Below, in pieces: positions 1-9,275 of a stretch of 64,000 bases of DNA. Both the position numbers and the translations under genes were made by a program. The notes under the pieces were generated by a model. It saw nothing but the letters and a program-made list of their open reading frames with translations. It searched no databases and was not told where the DNA came from. Source of the DNA: JAGRKR01 sp041397725. Lineage in GTDB: Bacteria > Pseudomonadota > Alphaproteobacteria > Rhizobiales > Hyphomicrobiaceae. The stretch lies in assembly GCA_041397725.1 (NCBI GenBank), contig JAWKVZ010000007.1, forward strand, positions 186,001-250,000, written 5' to 3'. How positions within the stretch are numbered: position 1 is the stretch's first letter; each line of letters begins with the position of its first letter.

Positions 1-36
1 TCACGCATGGCGCTCGCGCCTCCTTTCGCCGTTGCC

Positions 37-240
37 TCAATAGTCGGACAGCTTCAAGCCCTTGCTGTACTCGCCGGGGACCTCCTTGACGACGACCTGC
101 CCGCAGATCACGCGGCCCTTGGCGGCGTCGAAGGTCAGCGTCGGCTGGCCGTAGATCTCCCAGCCGTTGTTGATGGCCGCCGTCACGCGCTCGCAGAAGC
201 TGACGTCGTCAGGGCCGGTCAGGTAGCGATAGAGCTTCAT
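37..240 (-). CDS. DUF1737 domain protein
   Basis: Small soluble protein of 67 residues, beginning MKLYRYLTGPDD. The pattern of an N-terminal LYRYLTG, a Cys/Glu helix and a central W-x-x-x-G-x-P-T-L (GWEIYGQPTL) matches the short DUF1737 family, whose function is unknown. An upstream in-frame start would add ten residues. The ATG at 240 is preferred because an AAGGAC-type ribosome site lies about nine bases before it. The gene follows the CoA-ester lyase on the same strand with a gap of only 26 bases, so the two are probably co-transcribed. No signal peptide or membrane segment is visible. Confidence 0.75.
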   Translation of the reverse strand: MKLYRYLTGPDDVSFCERVTAAINNGWEIYGQPTLTFDAAKGRVICGQVVVKEVPGEYSKGLKLSDY

Positions 241-266
241 GGCGCTGTCGTCCTTATGGCTGGGGG

Positions 267-1154
267 TCAACCGGAGCTGCGGGCCTGGATGGCGGCCGCG
301 ATCGCCAGCGTGCGGCGGGCCATCTCGGCATGCAGCAACTCGACCATGCGGCCATCGACGGTGATCACGCCCTTGCCCTTGTTCTCCGGCAGGTCGAAGG
401 CGGCGATGATCTTCTCGGCCGAGGCGACCTCCGTGGCGGCTGGCGAGAAGACGGCGTTGACCGTCGCGATCTGGTCGGGATGGATCACAGTCTTGCCGTC
501 CATGCCCATGGCGCGGCCCTGTTGGCTCTCACGCTCGAGACCGTCCCTGTCCTTGAAGTCGTTGTAGACGCCATCGAGGATCTCGAGGCCGTTGGCGCGC
601 GCTGCCGCGAGGCAGGTCATCAGCCATGGCATCATGGCGAAACGCTCCAGCCCGAGGCTGGCGCGTGTTTCCTTGGCGAGGTCGTTGGTGCCGAGCACGA
701 AGCAGGACAGCCGCGAGCCGGGATGGCCGGCCGCCGCCGCGATCTGCGCCGCCGCGAGCATGGCTTTTGGCGTTTCCATCATCGCCCAGAGCCGTGTTTC
801 AGCGCGCCCGCCCGCCCGATTGAGCATCTGCGAGACCTGATCGATGTCGCTCGCCGCGCCGACCTTCGGCACGAGAATGGCGTCTGGTCCGGCGGCGGCT
901 GCGGCGGCGAGGTCGTCGGCGCCCCAGGGTGTATCGAGACCGTTGATGCGGATCACCGTCTCGCGGGCTCCGAATCCGCCGGCGCGCACGGCTGCGGCCA
1001 CCTGCTGGCGCGCCGCCGGCTTGGCGTCGGGCGCGACGGCGTCCTCGAGGTCGAGGATGACCACGTCGGCTGGCAGCGTCCGCGCCTTCTCCAGCGCACG
1101 CGCATTGGACCCCGGCATGTAGAGGGCGCTGCGACGCGGTCGGCTCGCCTGCAT
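267..1154 (-). CDS. HpcH/HpaI aldolase-family CoA-ester lyase (CitE-like)
   Basis: Predicted TIM-barrel lyase of 295 residues in the CitE/malyl-CoA lyase family, which cleaves or hydrolyses beta-hydroxyacyl-CoA esters such as malyl-CoA or citramalyl-CoA with Mg2+. Visible family signatures are LYMPGSNARALEKA near the start, the metal and substrate region VILDLEDAV, RINGLDTPWG, METPKAML, GTNDLAKETR and the C-terminal GMDGKTVIHPDQI. The frame stays open for 76 more codons upstream, but that stretch has no family similarity, so the ATG at 1154 is chosen. Exact substrate cannot be read from sequence. The DUF1737 gene follows directly. The gene is divergent from pdxY. Confidence 0.88.
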   Translation of the reverse strand: MQASRPRRSALYMPGSNARALEKARTLPADVVILDLEDAVAPDAKPAARQQVAAAVRAGGFGARETVIRINGLDTPWGADDLAAAAAAGPDAILVPKVGAASDIDQVSQMLNRAGGRAETRLWAMMETPKAMLAAAQIAAAAGHPGSRLSCFVLGTNDLAKETRASLGLERFAMMPWLMTCLAAARANGLEILDGVYNDFKDRDGLERESQQGRAMGMDGKTVIHPDQIATVNAVFSPAATEVASAEKIIAAFDLPENKGKGVITVDGRMVELLHAEMARRTLAIAAAIQARSSG

Positions 1155-1357
1155 GGCTGTCTCCCTGGCTCCAGAATGAGACTCCGCGCCGGGCACCCTG
1201 CATGGCGTGCCGAGGTGCGGTGCCGAAGTCCCGTGGCGAAGGCCGGCGGCTCGGCTATGATCGGCTTCGGACGTTCCGTCCCTAATAAGCGCGCGCCGCG
1301 CCACAGGCCAGTGGCAATCTGTCCCGGCCGTGTCGCTCAAGTCCCGAGCAGGAGCAC

Positions 1358-2185
1358 ATGGCCAGGGTTCTCGCGGTGTCATCGATGGTCGTGCGCGGCC
1401 ATGTCGGCAATGCCGCTGCGGTGCCGGTGCTGCAGTGTCTGGGCCACGAGGTCTGGTCCCTGCCGACCGTCGTCCTGTCCAATCATCCCGGGCATCGCAG
1501 GGTCGGGGGTGTCCAGATGGATGCCGGCAAGCTCGAGGATATGATCGAGGCGCTGGGCGAAAACGGCTGGCTCGACGAGCTGGACGCCGTCCTGACCGGC
1601 TATCTGCCGAGCGCCGCCCATGTTCTCCTGGCGGCGCGTCTCGTGCGACGGCTGAAGGCGTCGTCGCCCCGTCTCCTGTATCTCTGTGATCCCGCCCTCG
1701 GCGACGACCCGAAGGGTGTCTATGTCGCAGCAGAGGCGGCGGCGGCCATTCGTGACGAGTTGATCGGCCTTGCCGACATCACCACACCGAACCGCTTCGA
1801 GCTGGCCTGGCTCGCCGGCGTGGCGGTCGCGGACGTGCCGGGGGCGATTGCCGCCGCCGCCGCGCTCGGCTGTGCTGAGGTGCTGGTCACGTCCGTGCCG
1901 GATCTCCGGACGGCGCGCCTCGTCAATGTTCTCGCGACCCCGGATCGGCAGCGGTCCTGTCCGGTGCCCGCGCATCCGTCGGTGCCGCACGGCACGGGCG
2001 ACATGCTGGCGGCGCTCTACCTCGGCCACAGGCTCGCAGGCCGGGGGATCGAGGCGGCGCTCGGCCGCACCGTCGCTGGAGTGCGCGCCGTCGTCGAGGC
2101 GAGTGTCGGGCGCGACGAGCTGGCGCTTGTCGCCGCACTCGGGGCGCTGGCCGACATGGCGCCGGATGCCGTCGATGGTGAGTGA
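1358..2185 (+). CDS. pdxY: Pyridoxal kinase
   Basis: Ribokinase-fold kinase of 275 residues that phosphorylates pyridoxal (B6 salvage) to PLP. Family features are the N-terminal SSMVVRGHVGNAAAVPVLQ, which forms part of the substrate pocket, LTGYLPSA, the CDPALGD motif, TPNRFELAWLAG and the anion-hole and catalytic-Asp motif HGTGDMLAALYLG. Length fits the PdxY/PdxK family. AGGAG lies immediately before the ATG. The stop overlaps the start of the following DUF429 gene by 11 bases, which implies translational coupling. Confidence 0.9.
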   Translation: MARVLAVSSMVVRGHVGNAAAVPVLQCLGHEVWSLPTVVLSNHPGHRRVGGVQMDAGKLEDMIEALGENGWLDELDAVLTGYLPSAAHVLLAARLVRRLKASSPRLLYLCDPALGDDPKGVYVAAEAAAAIRDELIGLADITTPNRFELAWLAGVAVADVPGAIAAAAALGCAEVLVTSVPDLRTARLVNVLATPDRQRSCPVPAHPSVPHGTGDMLAALYLGHRLAGRGIEAALGRTVAGVRAVVEASVGRDELALVAALGALADMAPDAVDGE

Positions 2186-2933
2186 TCGCGACGTTTCGGG
2201 TGCCACCTGGGTCGCCGGGGTCGACGGTTGCCGCGCAGGGTGGCTGGTGGTCCTGTTGCCGCTGGCTCCTCGCGTGATGCCGCACGTCCGCCTGGCCGGC
2301 CGTTTCGAGGAGGTGCTGTCGCTCGCGGAGGCGCCCTGCCGCATCGCCGTGGATATCCCGATCGGCTTGCCGGTGGTCGGCGAGCGGGGCGGGCGGGCCT
2401 GCGACCGGGAGGCGCGGAGCCGGCTCGGTGCGCGCCAGTCCTCGGTGTTCGCTGTTCCTTCGCGGGCCGCAGTCATGGAGGGCGATTACGCGCGGGCCTC
2501 GGCGGTCGCGCTGGCCACCTCCGATCCGCCCCGCAAGGTGTCGAAGCAGTGCTTCAACCTGTTTGCGAAGATTCGTGAGGTCGATGCCCTGCTGACGCCC
2601 GAGCGGCAAGGGTGGATCGTCGAGTGCCATCCCGAGGCGGCGTTCTGGGCGATGGCCGGCGGCACGCCGCTGTCGGAGCCCAAGAAGGTCACCTCGCGCC
2701 CGTACGAGCCGGGTCTCGCCCTGCGTCGCGGCCTGTTGCGTGCCGTGGGCATCGAGACGTCGGTGATGGCGGGCTTGGCCGACCTCCCAATCGGCGGCGT
2801 CGGCCCCGACGACATCCTGGACGCGGCCGCCTGCGCCTGGACGGCGCGCCGCCTGCTGGCCGGCGTGGCGCAGTGCTTTCCCGTGCGGCCGCCCATCGAC
2901 GCGCGCGGCCTCAGAATGGAGATCTGGGCCTGA
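2175..2933 (+). CDS. DUF429 domain protein
   Basis: Protein of 252 residues matching the DUF429 family: an N-terminal VAGVDGCRAGWLVV (an RNase-H-like D-G-C-x-x-G-W strand), IAVDIPIGLP, RSRLGARQSSVFAVPSR, SKQCFNLFAKIREVD, ECHPEAAFW and a C-terminal DDILDAAACAWTARR. The family has a predicted nuclease-like fold but no settled biochemical role. The start is the ATG inside the end of pdxY; the frame is open far upstream, but only from this point does the family pattern begin. Coupling to a vitamin B6 kinase is suggestive, not explanatory. The final VRPPIDARGLRMEIWA is typical of the family end. Confidence 0.83.
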   Translation: MVSDRDVSGATWVAGVDGCRAGWLVVLLPLAPRVMPHVRLAGRFEEVLSLAEAPCRIAVDIPIGLPVVGERGGRACDREARSRLGARQSSVFAVPSRAAVMEGDYARASAVALATSDPPRKVSKQCFNLFAKIREVDALLTPERQGWIVECHPEAAFWAMAGGTPLSEPKKVTSRPYEPGLALRRGLLRAVGIETSVMAGLADLPIGGVGPDDILDAAACAWTARRLLAGVAQCFPVRPPIDARGLRMEIWA

Positions 2934-2934
2934 G

Positions 2935-2955
2935 AGCCGGCGGGGCTTGCCGGCT
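2935..2955. terminator. Hairpin between convergent genes
   Basis: Arms AGCCGGC and GCCGGCT are separated by a seven-base loop. The site lies directly after the DUF429 stop and before the AAA+ ATPase stop on the other strand. There is no T-run, so it is at best a weak or Rho-assisted bidirectional terminator. Confidence 0.35.
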
Positions 2956-2998
2956 GCGGCGTATACCAGCCGTCGAAGACTTGTCGCCCCCTTCGCGC

Positions 2999-5098
2999 CT
3001 AGACGAAGCCGATGCTCGAGGAGCCGCCTTCCGGCTTGCCACGGCTGATATCGGACAGGAGACCGATGATCTGCTGGGGATTGTCGAGATAGCCGAGCAC
3101 GTCGGCCTGCTTGCGCGCCTGGGCGAAGTCGCCGGGCGTGAGGTTGGCGAAAGCGAGGCCCTCGGCCGGGACGCGCGGCATGGCGAAGAAGACCTGATAA
3201 GCCTTCTTCAGTGCGATCTTGTCCATGAACTCGAACCGGACGTGGAAAGTGAAGCGGCGCAGCGAGGCCTGATCGAGCCGATCCATCAGGTTGGTCGTGA
3301 AGCAGACGGGGAAAGGGTGTTCCTCCATCTGCGTCAGCATCTCGTTGACCTGTGTCACCTCCCACGACCGCACGGCGTCGCGGCGGTCGAAGAGCAGCGA
3401 ATCGGCCTCGTCGAAGATGAGCAGGGAGCCGGCGGTGCGCGCCTCCTCGAACGCATCGGCGATGTTGCGCTCGGACTGGCCGACGTAGGGCCCGAGGATG
3501 TCGGAGGCGCGGATCATCAGCACTTCGAGGCCCAGCCGGCGGGCGATATGGCGCGCGAACGCCGACTTGCCGGTGCCCGGCGGGCCCGACAGGCACAGCG
3601 AGAAGGCGCGACTGCTGCCGGTCACGAGCTGCTCGGCGAGTGCGATGAGGTCGCGGCTGGCGCAGGTGAGCGCGGGATCGAAGTCGGGGATGACCCCCGG
3701 TCGGCGCGCCGCCACGCCGGAGACCGCCCTGACGATGCCCTGTGCCGCACGCTCGACGGCCTCGGCGCCGCCGCCTGCGAACTTGGCCGCTCTGAGCGCG
3801 TTTTCGAGGATTGCGGGCGTGGCGTCGAGCCGGCGCGCCAGCGTGTCCATCTCGTCGTCCGTGAACGACAGCCCGACGCGTGTGACGAGGCGCTCCAGAA
3901 TGCGCCGGCGCTGGGCGGCCGGCGGACGTCTCAGCTCGATGGCCAGCGTCATGCGCCTGAGCAGAGCGGGATCGATGTTGCCGAGCTCGTTCGAGGTCCA
4001 GATGACCGGCACGGCGTTCGTCTCGAGCAGGCGATTGAGATACACCTTCGAGCCGCCGCGGCGGATCAGATGCACCGCCACGTCCTCCATCTCGTCGAAG
4101 AGAAGCGCGGTCTTACCCGAGCCGGCCAGGAGCCGCAGCGAGAATACGAGGTCGGAAAGGCGCTCGCCGCGGTTCGATTCCGCACTGTGGGCGACGTCCT
4201 CGCCGGTGGCGAAGAGGTCGAGCCCCGCAGCCCCTGCGACGACCTTGGCGAGCTCGGTCTTGCCCGATCCTGGCGGGCCATAGATGAGGATGTTGACGCC
4301 CGCGGCGCTTTCACGCCCGGCGCCCGCGAGGACACCGGCGATAAGGTCTCGGTCGACCGCGACGTGCTCGTAGTCCGACATGCTGACGCCTGAGCGGAGG
4401 GGCGCGCCCAGCAGTACGTTGCGCATCTCGTCGAACGACTCGTACTCGTTGTCGAGGCAGGTGTTCAGTCGAAACGGAATGGAAAACCGTCCGGAGTGTC
4501 CGGCGATGTACTCCTCGTCGTTGATCTGCAGGAGGCCGCTGGCCAGGAGCTCGCCGGTCGGCGAGATCAGGCTGTTGACCACCCGCGGCTGCTCGCCAAC
4601 CATCAGGGCCAGCGCGCGGGAGGCCGGCCCCGCCGCTTCCACGATGGTGTTGGAGAGGAACAGAACCTGCTCGTAGCGCGAGCAGCAGGCCACCAGTCCG
4701 ATGATCTTCCAGCTCGCATGCGGGAGGCCAAGCGCATCCACCAGCAACTGCACGTTGGTGGCGAGCGGCTCTGGCCGTGGCGTCTCCACCGCGGCCTGCT
4801 CGAGCATGGCCAGGATCTCGCGCCGCGCCGACTGCAGCACGTGCTCGAATTCGGTCGCCCTGTAGCCCGACGAGTAGATATTGGCGATGGCATCGACGAT
4901 CGCCGAGGGGAGCGGCAGGTTGAGCACCTCGGTTCGCTCGTTGAGCCAGAACAGCACCTGCCGGGCGGCCCGCAGCGGCAGGCCCGGACTTTCGAGGACA
5001 CGCACGAGATAGCGCGCCACGAGACCGCGCTCGACATCGGAAATCGACATTGTGCTTTGTTCCGGGCGGCGACCGAATGGCCAGCTGAGACCGATCAT
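2999..5098 (-). CDS. Tandem AAA+ ATPase
   Basis: Protein of 699 residues with an N-terminal region of about 250 residues of unknown fold followed by two AAA+ modules in the Cdc48/FtsH-like style. Module 1 has Walker A GPPGSGKTELAK, Walker B ALLFDEMED, sensor-1 IWTSNE and LLRRM. Module 2 has Walker A GPPGTGKSAFAR, the pore-like YVGQSERN, Walker B LLIFDEADSLL, sensor-1 CFTTN and an arginine-finger LRRF. Both ATP sites look intact, so it is probably an active unfoldase or remodelling machine; the target is unknown. The chosen ATG has TAGGG seven bases upstream; another ATG lies 16 codons in. It stands alone, divergent from nhaA. Confidence 0.85.
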   Translation of the reverse strand: MIGLSWPFGRRPEQSTMSISDVERGLVARYLVRVLESPGLPLRAARQVLFWLNERTEVLNLPLPSAIVDAIANIYSSGYRATEFEHVLQSARREILAMLEQAAVETPRPEPLATNVQLLVDALGLPHASWKIIGLVACCSRYEQVLFLSNTIVEAAGPASRALALMVGEQPRVVNSLISPTGELLASGLLQINDEEYIAGHSGRFSIPFRLNTCLDNEYESFDEMRNVLLGAPLRSGVSMSDYEHVAVDRDLIAGVLAGAGRESAAGVNILIYGPPGSGKTELAKVVAGAAGLDLFATGEDVAHSAESNRGERLSDLVFSLRLLAGSGKTALLFDEMEDVAVHLIRRGGSKVYLNRLLETNAVPVIWTSNELGNIDPALLRRMTLAIELRRPPAAQRRRILERLVTRVGLSFTDDEMDTLARRLDATPAILENALRAAKFAGGGAEAVERAAQGIVRAVSGVAARRPGVIPDFDPALTCASRDLIALAEQLVTGSSRAFSLCLSGPPGTGKSAFARHIARRLGLEVLMIRASDILGPYVGQSERNIADAFEEARTAGSLLIFDEADSLLFDRRDAVRSWEVTQVNEMLTQMEEHPFPVCFTTNLMDRLDQASLRRFTFHVRFEFMDKIALKKAYQVFFAMPRVPAEGLAFANLTPGDFAQARKQADVLGYLDNPQQIIGLLSDISRGKPEGGSSSIGFV

Positions 5099-5273
5099 GT
5101 CGCAACCCTACACTACTGCCGTTTCACAGTGTAGATCTGCGGTCTGATCGTACTCGGCATCGGCGAAAACGCGCGGTATGCGCGGAAAGGGGCGCCGATG
5201 TGGCGGAACCAGGTTGAAATATGGTCGTTCCGCTCCAAGTATGTGCCGGATGACCAAAGGGGGAAGACCGACG

Positions 5274-6488
<1,215 letters not shown>

Positions 6489-6506
6489 GATGACTGAGGT
6501 GAGGCA

Positions 6507-7145
6507 ATGAGCTATTTCCCCGAAGAGCTGGCGGATCGCTATCGGCGCTTCAAATACCGTCACTTTGCGCCCAACCAGGACCAGTACGAGCAGCTCGCGA
6601 CCTTCGGGCAGACGCCTCAGGTGATGGTCGTGAGCTGCTGCGACAGCCGCGTCGATCCCGAGACGATCTTCTCAGCGATGCCCGGCGAGTTGTTCGTGGT
6701 GCGCAACGTTGCCAATCTCGTGCCTCCGTACGAGACCCAGGGCCGCTATCACGGCGTCAGCGCGGCGCTCGAATTCGCCATCCTCAACCTTCGGGTCAAT
6801 CACATCGTGATCATGGGGCATTCTGGGTGCGGCGGCATTCGCGCCTCGCTGGAGTCGGAGGCCGCCCGCCAGACCGAGGCGCAATTCATCAGCGGCTGGA
6901 TGTCGATCCTGGACGAGCGGCGCGAGCGTGTGATGAAGGAGCTGGCAGGCCAGCCGGTGCAGCGCCTCGTGGCGCGCATGGAGCTCGAGGGTATCAGGGC
7001 CTCGCTGGACAACCTGCGGACCTTCCCGTGCGTGCAGATCCTCGAAGGCAAGGGACGGCTGCACCTGCACGGCGCCTATTTCGACATCGCCTCGGGTACG
7101 CTCGAAGTTCTCAACCCGTCCACGGACGCGTACGTCAAGCTCTAG
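6507..7145 (+). CDS. Beta-class carbonic anhydrase
   Basis: Zinc enzyme of 212 residues interconverting CO2 and bicarbonate in the cytoplasm. The zinc and catalytic motifs are complete: SCCDSRVDPE (Cys ligand and Asp-Arg dyad) and GHSGCGGIRA (His and Cys ligands). VRNVANLVPPYE and GVSAALEFAILNL are standard family stretches. GTGAGG lies upstream of the ATG. Placed 18 bases after nhaA and probably on the same transcript. The products are functionally linked because carbonic anhydrase supplies H+ and HCO3-. Confidence 0.93.
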   Translation: MSYFPEELADRYRRFKYRHFAPNQDQYEQLATFGQTPQVMVVSCCDSRVDPETIFSAMPGELFVVRNVANLVPPYETQGRYHGVSAALEFAILNLRVNHIVIMGHSGCGGIRASLESEAARQTEAQFISGWMSILDERRERVMKELAGQPVQRLVARMELEGIRASLDNLRTFPCVQILEGKGRLHLHGAYFDIASGTLEVLNPSTDAYVKL

Positions 7146-7160
7146 CGCTGTGGCGGACGC

Positions 7161-8687
7161 CTACAGCAGCGCCGCGAGCGCGTCGTAGGCGGCGGCGCGC
7201 TCGGCCTTGGTCATGTGCAGGCCGGCCTTCGTGCGACGCCACATGACGTCGTCGGGCGCGCGGGCCCACTCGTTGCGCCTGAGATAGTCGACCTCGCGGG
7301 CAAACAGGCCGCCGCCGAAGGCCGCGCCGAGATCGTCGACGCGGGTGGCGTCGCCGATGATCGTGCGGGAGAGAGTGCCGTGACGGTGGGCGAGTGCCCG
7401 AAGGTAGTCGCGCGGTATCCCCGGCCGGTCTCGCGCGAGATCGTCGACGATCGCGGGTAGCCCGCCCTCCGGCAGATCGCCGCCCGGCAGTGGGCGTGTG
7501 GCGGTCCAGGCGCCGCGGTCTCCGCCGAGCTTCGGCGCCAGACGGGCCATGGCGGCCTCGGCGAGCTTGCGATAGGTGGTGATCTTGCCGCCGTAGACCG
7601 CGAGCATCGGCGCGTGCGCGGCCGGCTCGGAAAGCTCCAGCCGGTAGTCGCGCGTGACCTTCGACAGGCTTTCGCTGCCGTCCGCCCCGAGAAGCGGGCG
7701 CACGCCGGAAAACGTCCATACGATGTCGGCGGCCGTCGGTGCGGCCTTGAAGAAGCGCCCCACGAGATCCAGCAGATAGCCGGTCTCCTCGGCAGAGATC
7801 TCCGCCTGCGCCGGGTCGCCGGAATAGGCCATGTCCGTGGTGCCGATGAGACTGAAGCGTTCCTCGAACGGCAGCACGAAGATCACGCGGCCCTCGGGGC
7901 TCTGCAGGAGATAGGCATCCTCGGCTCCCGGCAGGCGCGGCACCACGAGATGGCTGCCCTTGACCAGGGTGACGTGGGTCCGCGGTGCTGTCGCGGCATC
8001 GGCGACGTGCGGGACGATCGCGTGCTCCATGACGCGGTCGACCCAGGGGCCGGCGGCGTTGACGAGTGCCCGGGCCTTGACCTGGCGGCGCGCCCCGGCC
8101 GTCGTCTCGAGATCCACCAGCCAGCCCCCTTCGGAAGCCGGCCGCGCCGCGACGACCCGTGTGCGCGTCGCGATCTCGGCGCCGAGATCGGCGGCCGAGC
8201 GGGCATTGAGGACGACCAGGCGCGCGTCGTCGACCCAGCAGTCCCAATAGGCGAAGCCGTTGCGGAAATCGGATTTGAGCGGTGCGCCGGCGGGAGCCGA
8301 GGTGAGATCGAGCCAACTGGAGCCGGGAATGCGCCGTCGCCGGGCGAGGTTGTCGTAGAGGAGCAGACCGAGCCGGATCAGCCAGACGGGCCTCATTTCA
8401 GGGGCGTGGGGGATGATGAAGCGGAGCGGGAAGGCGATGTGCCCGGCAATCGCCAGCAGGGCCTCGCGCTCGGCCAGCGCTTCCCGCACGAGGCGGAACT
8501 CGTAGTGCTCGAGATAGCGCAGCCCGCCGTGGATGAGCTTGCTGCTGGCCGACGAGGTTGCGCCGGCGAGGTCGCCCTGCTCGGCCAGCAGGACGCGATA
8601 GCCGCGTCCGGCGGCGTCCCGGGCGATACCCGCGCCGTTGATGCCGCCGCCGATCACCAGCACGTCATAGGGAGTGGTATCGTTCAT
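7161..8687 (-). CDS. glpD: FAD-dependent glycerol-3-phosphate dehydrogenase
   Basis: Membrane-associated aerobic G3P dehydrogenase of 508 residues, oxidising sn-glycerol-3-phosphate to dihydroxyacetone phosphate and feeding electrons to quinone. It has the dinucleotide fold VLVIGGGINGAGIARDAAGRG, the family signature SSKLIHGGLRYLE, and YGGKITTYRKLAE. Length is typical of GlpD. No glycerol transporter, kinase or glp regulator lies nearby, so it is an orphan locus. It converges on carbonic anhydrase with only 15 bases between the stops. Confidence 0.93.
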   Translation of the reverse strand: MNDTTPYDVLVIGGGINGAGIARDAAGRGYRVLLAEQGDLAGATSSASSKLIHGGLRYLEHYEFRLVREALAEREALLAIAGHIAFPLRFIIPHAPEMRPVWLIRLGLLLYDNLARRRRIPGSSWLDLTSAPAGAPLKSDFRNGFAYWDCWVDDARLVVLNARSAADLGAEIATRTRVVAARPASEGGWLVDLETTAGARRQVKARALVNAAGPWVDRVMEHAIVPHVADAATAPRTHVTLVKGSHLVVPRLPGAEDAYLLQSPEGRVIFVLPFEERFSLIGTTDMAYSGDPAQAEISAEETGYLLDLVGRFFKAAPTAADIVWTFSGVRPLLGADGSESLSKVTRDYRLELSEPAAHAPMLAVYGGKITTYRKLAEAAMARLAPKLGGDRGAWTATRPLPGGDLPEGGLPAIVDDLARDRPGIPRDYLRALAHRHGTLSRTIIGDATRVDDLGAAFGGGLFAREVDYLRRNEWARAPDDVMWRRTKAGLHMTKAERAAAYDALAALL

Positions 8688-8812
8688 GGGCCAACGTCTC
8701 GTCGTGTGATGGCCCTGAGGCTCGAGGCGGGCCGGTCGCCGACGCTAGGGTGCCAGGGGCCGGGATGGAAGCGCAAATGCCGCCCTGTCCCAGCCGATCC
8801 AGCTCCGGCCGG

Positions 8813-9157
8813 CTATTTTCCGAACCGGTAGAGGAACTCGGCGATTTCGCCTTCGAGCGGGAACGACAGCATGCCCATGACCGAATAGCCGAGGAGCCAG
8901 GGCATCAGATAGAAGCGGATCATGAAGAAGAACCAGGCGACGTAGAGCGGCACCATCAGGTCGATGAGAAAACTCGGCGTGACCGGCCGGAAGATCCGGA
9001 TCAGCGGGTCCGTGACGGTGACGAAGAAGCGATTGAAGAAAAATGGCGAGCTGGCCGGCAGGAACAGGCCCATGGCCGCCCGGCCTATCAGCGTCCACAT
9101 GATGACGCCGAGCACGTAGTCGATCAGGATCGCCCAGAACGGAATGCCGGTCGCCAT
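8813..9157 (-). CDS. YggT family membrane protein
   Basis: Small integral membrane protein of 114 residues with two or three hydrophobic segments. The stretch around NRFFVTVTDPLIRIFRPVTP matches the conserved YggT pattern (T-x-P-L-L-x-P-x-R-x-x-x-P). YggT proteins are linked to osmotic and K+ homeostasis in some bacteria and to division or cell shape in others. The start MATGIPFWAILIDYVLG begins right before the first membrane helix; longer upstream starts add a polar, unconserved leader. It follows the symporter on the same strand, but a strong hairpin separates them. Confidence 0.78.
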   Translation of the reverse strand: MATGIPFWAILIDYVLGVIMWTLIGRAAMGLFLPASSPFFFNRFFVTVTDPLIRIFRPVTPSFLIDLMVPLYVAWFFFMIRFYLMPWLLGYSVMGMLSFPLEGEIAEFLYRFGK

Positions 9158-9223
9158 ATTGCCTAGAGGCCCCTTCTGCCAAGCCGCCACCCGTGCCGGC
9201 GAGCGCATCTTGCCTTCACAAGG

Positions 9224-9257
9224 GAACGGGGGCAAGGCTTGCGCCCTGCCCCCGTTC
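9224..9257 (-). terminator. Strong hairpin after the symporter gene
   Basis: A perfect 11-bp stem (GAACGGGGGCA with TGCCCCCGTTC) and a 12-base loop begin 18 bases beyond the symporter stop on the minus strand. No T-run follows. It probably protects or ends the symporter mRNA. Confidence 0.6.
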
Positions 9258-9275
9258 GATGTGCATCCGTAGATG

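Noticed and set aside
1155..1382. N-terminal extension of the CoA-ester lyase
   Set aside because: The extra 76 residues have no similarity to the family and run across the pdxY promoter region; the conserved start is at 1154.
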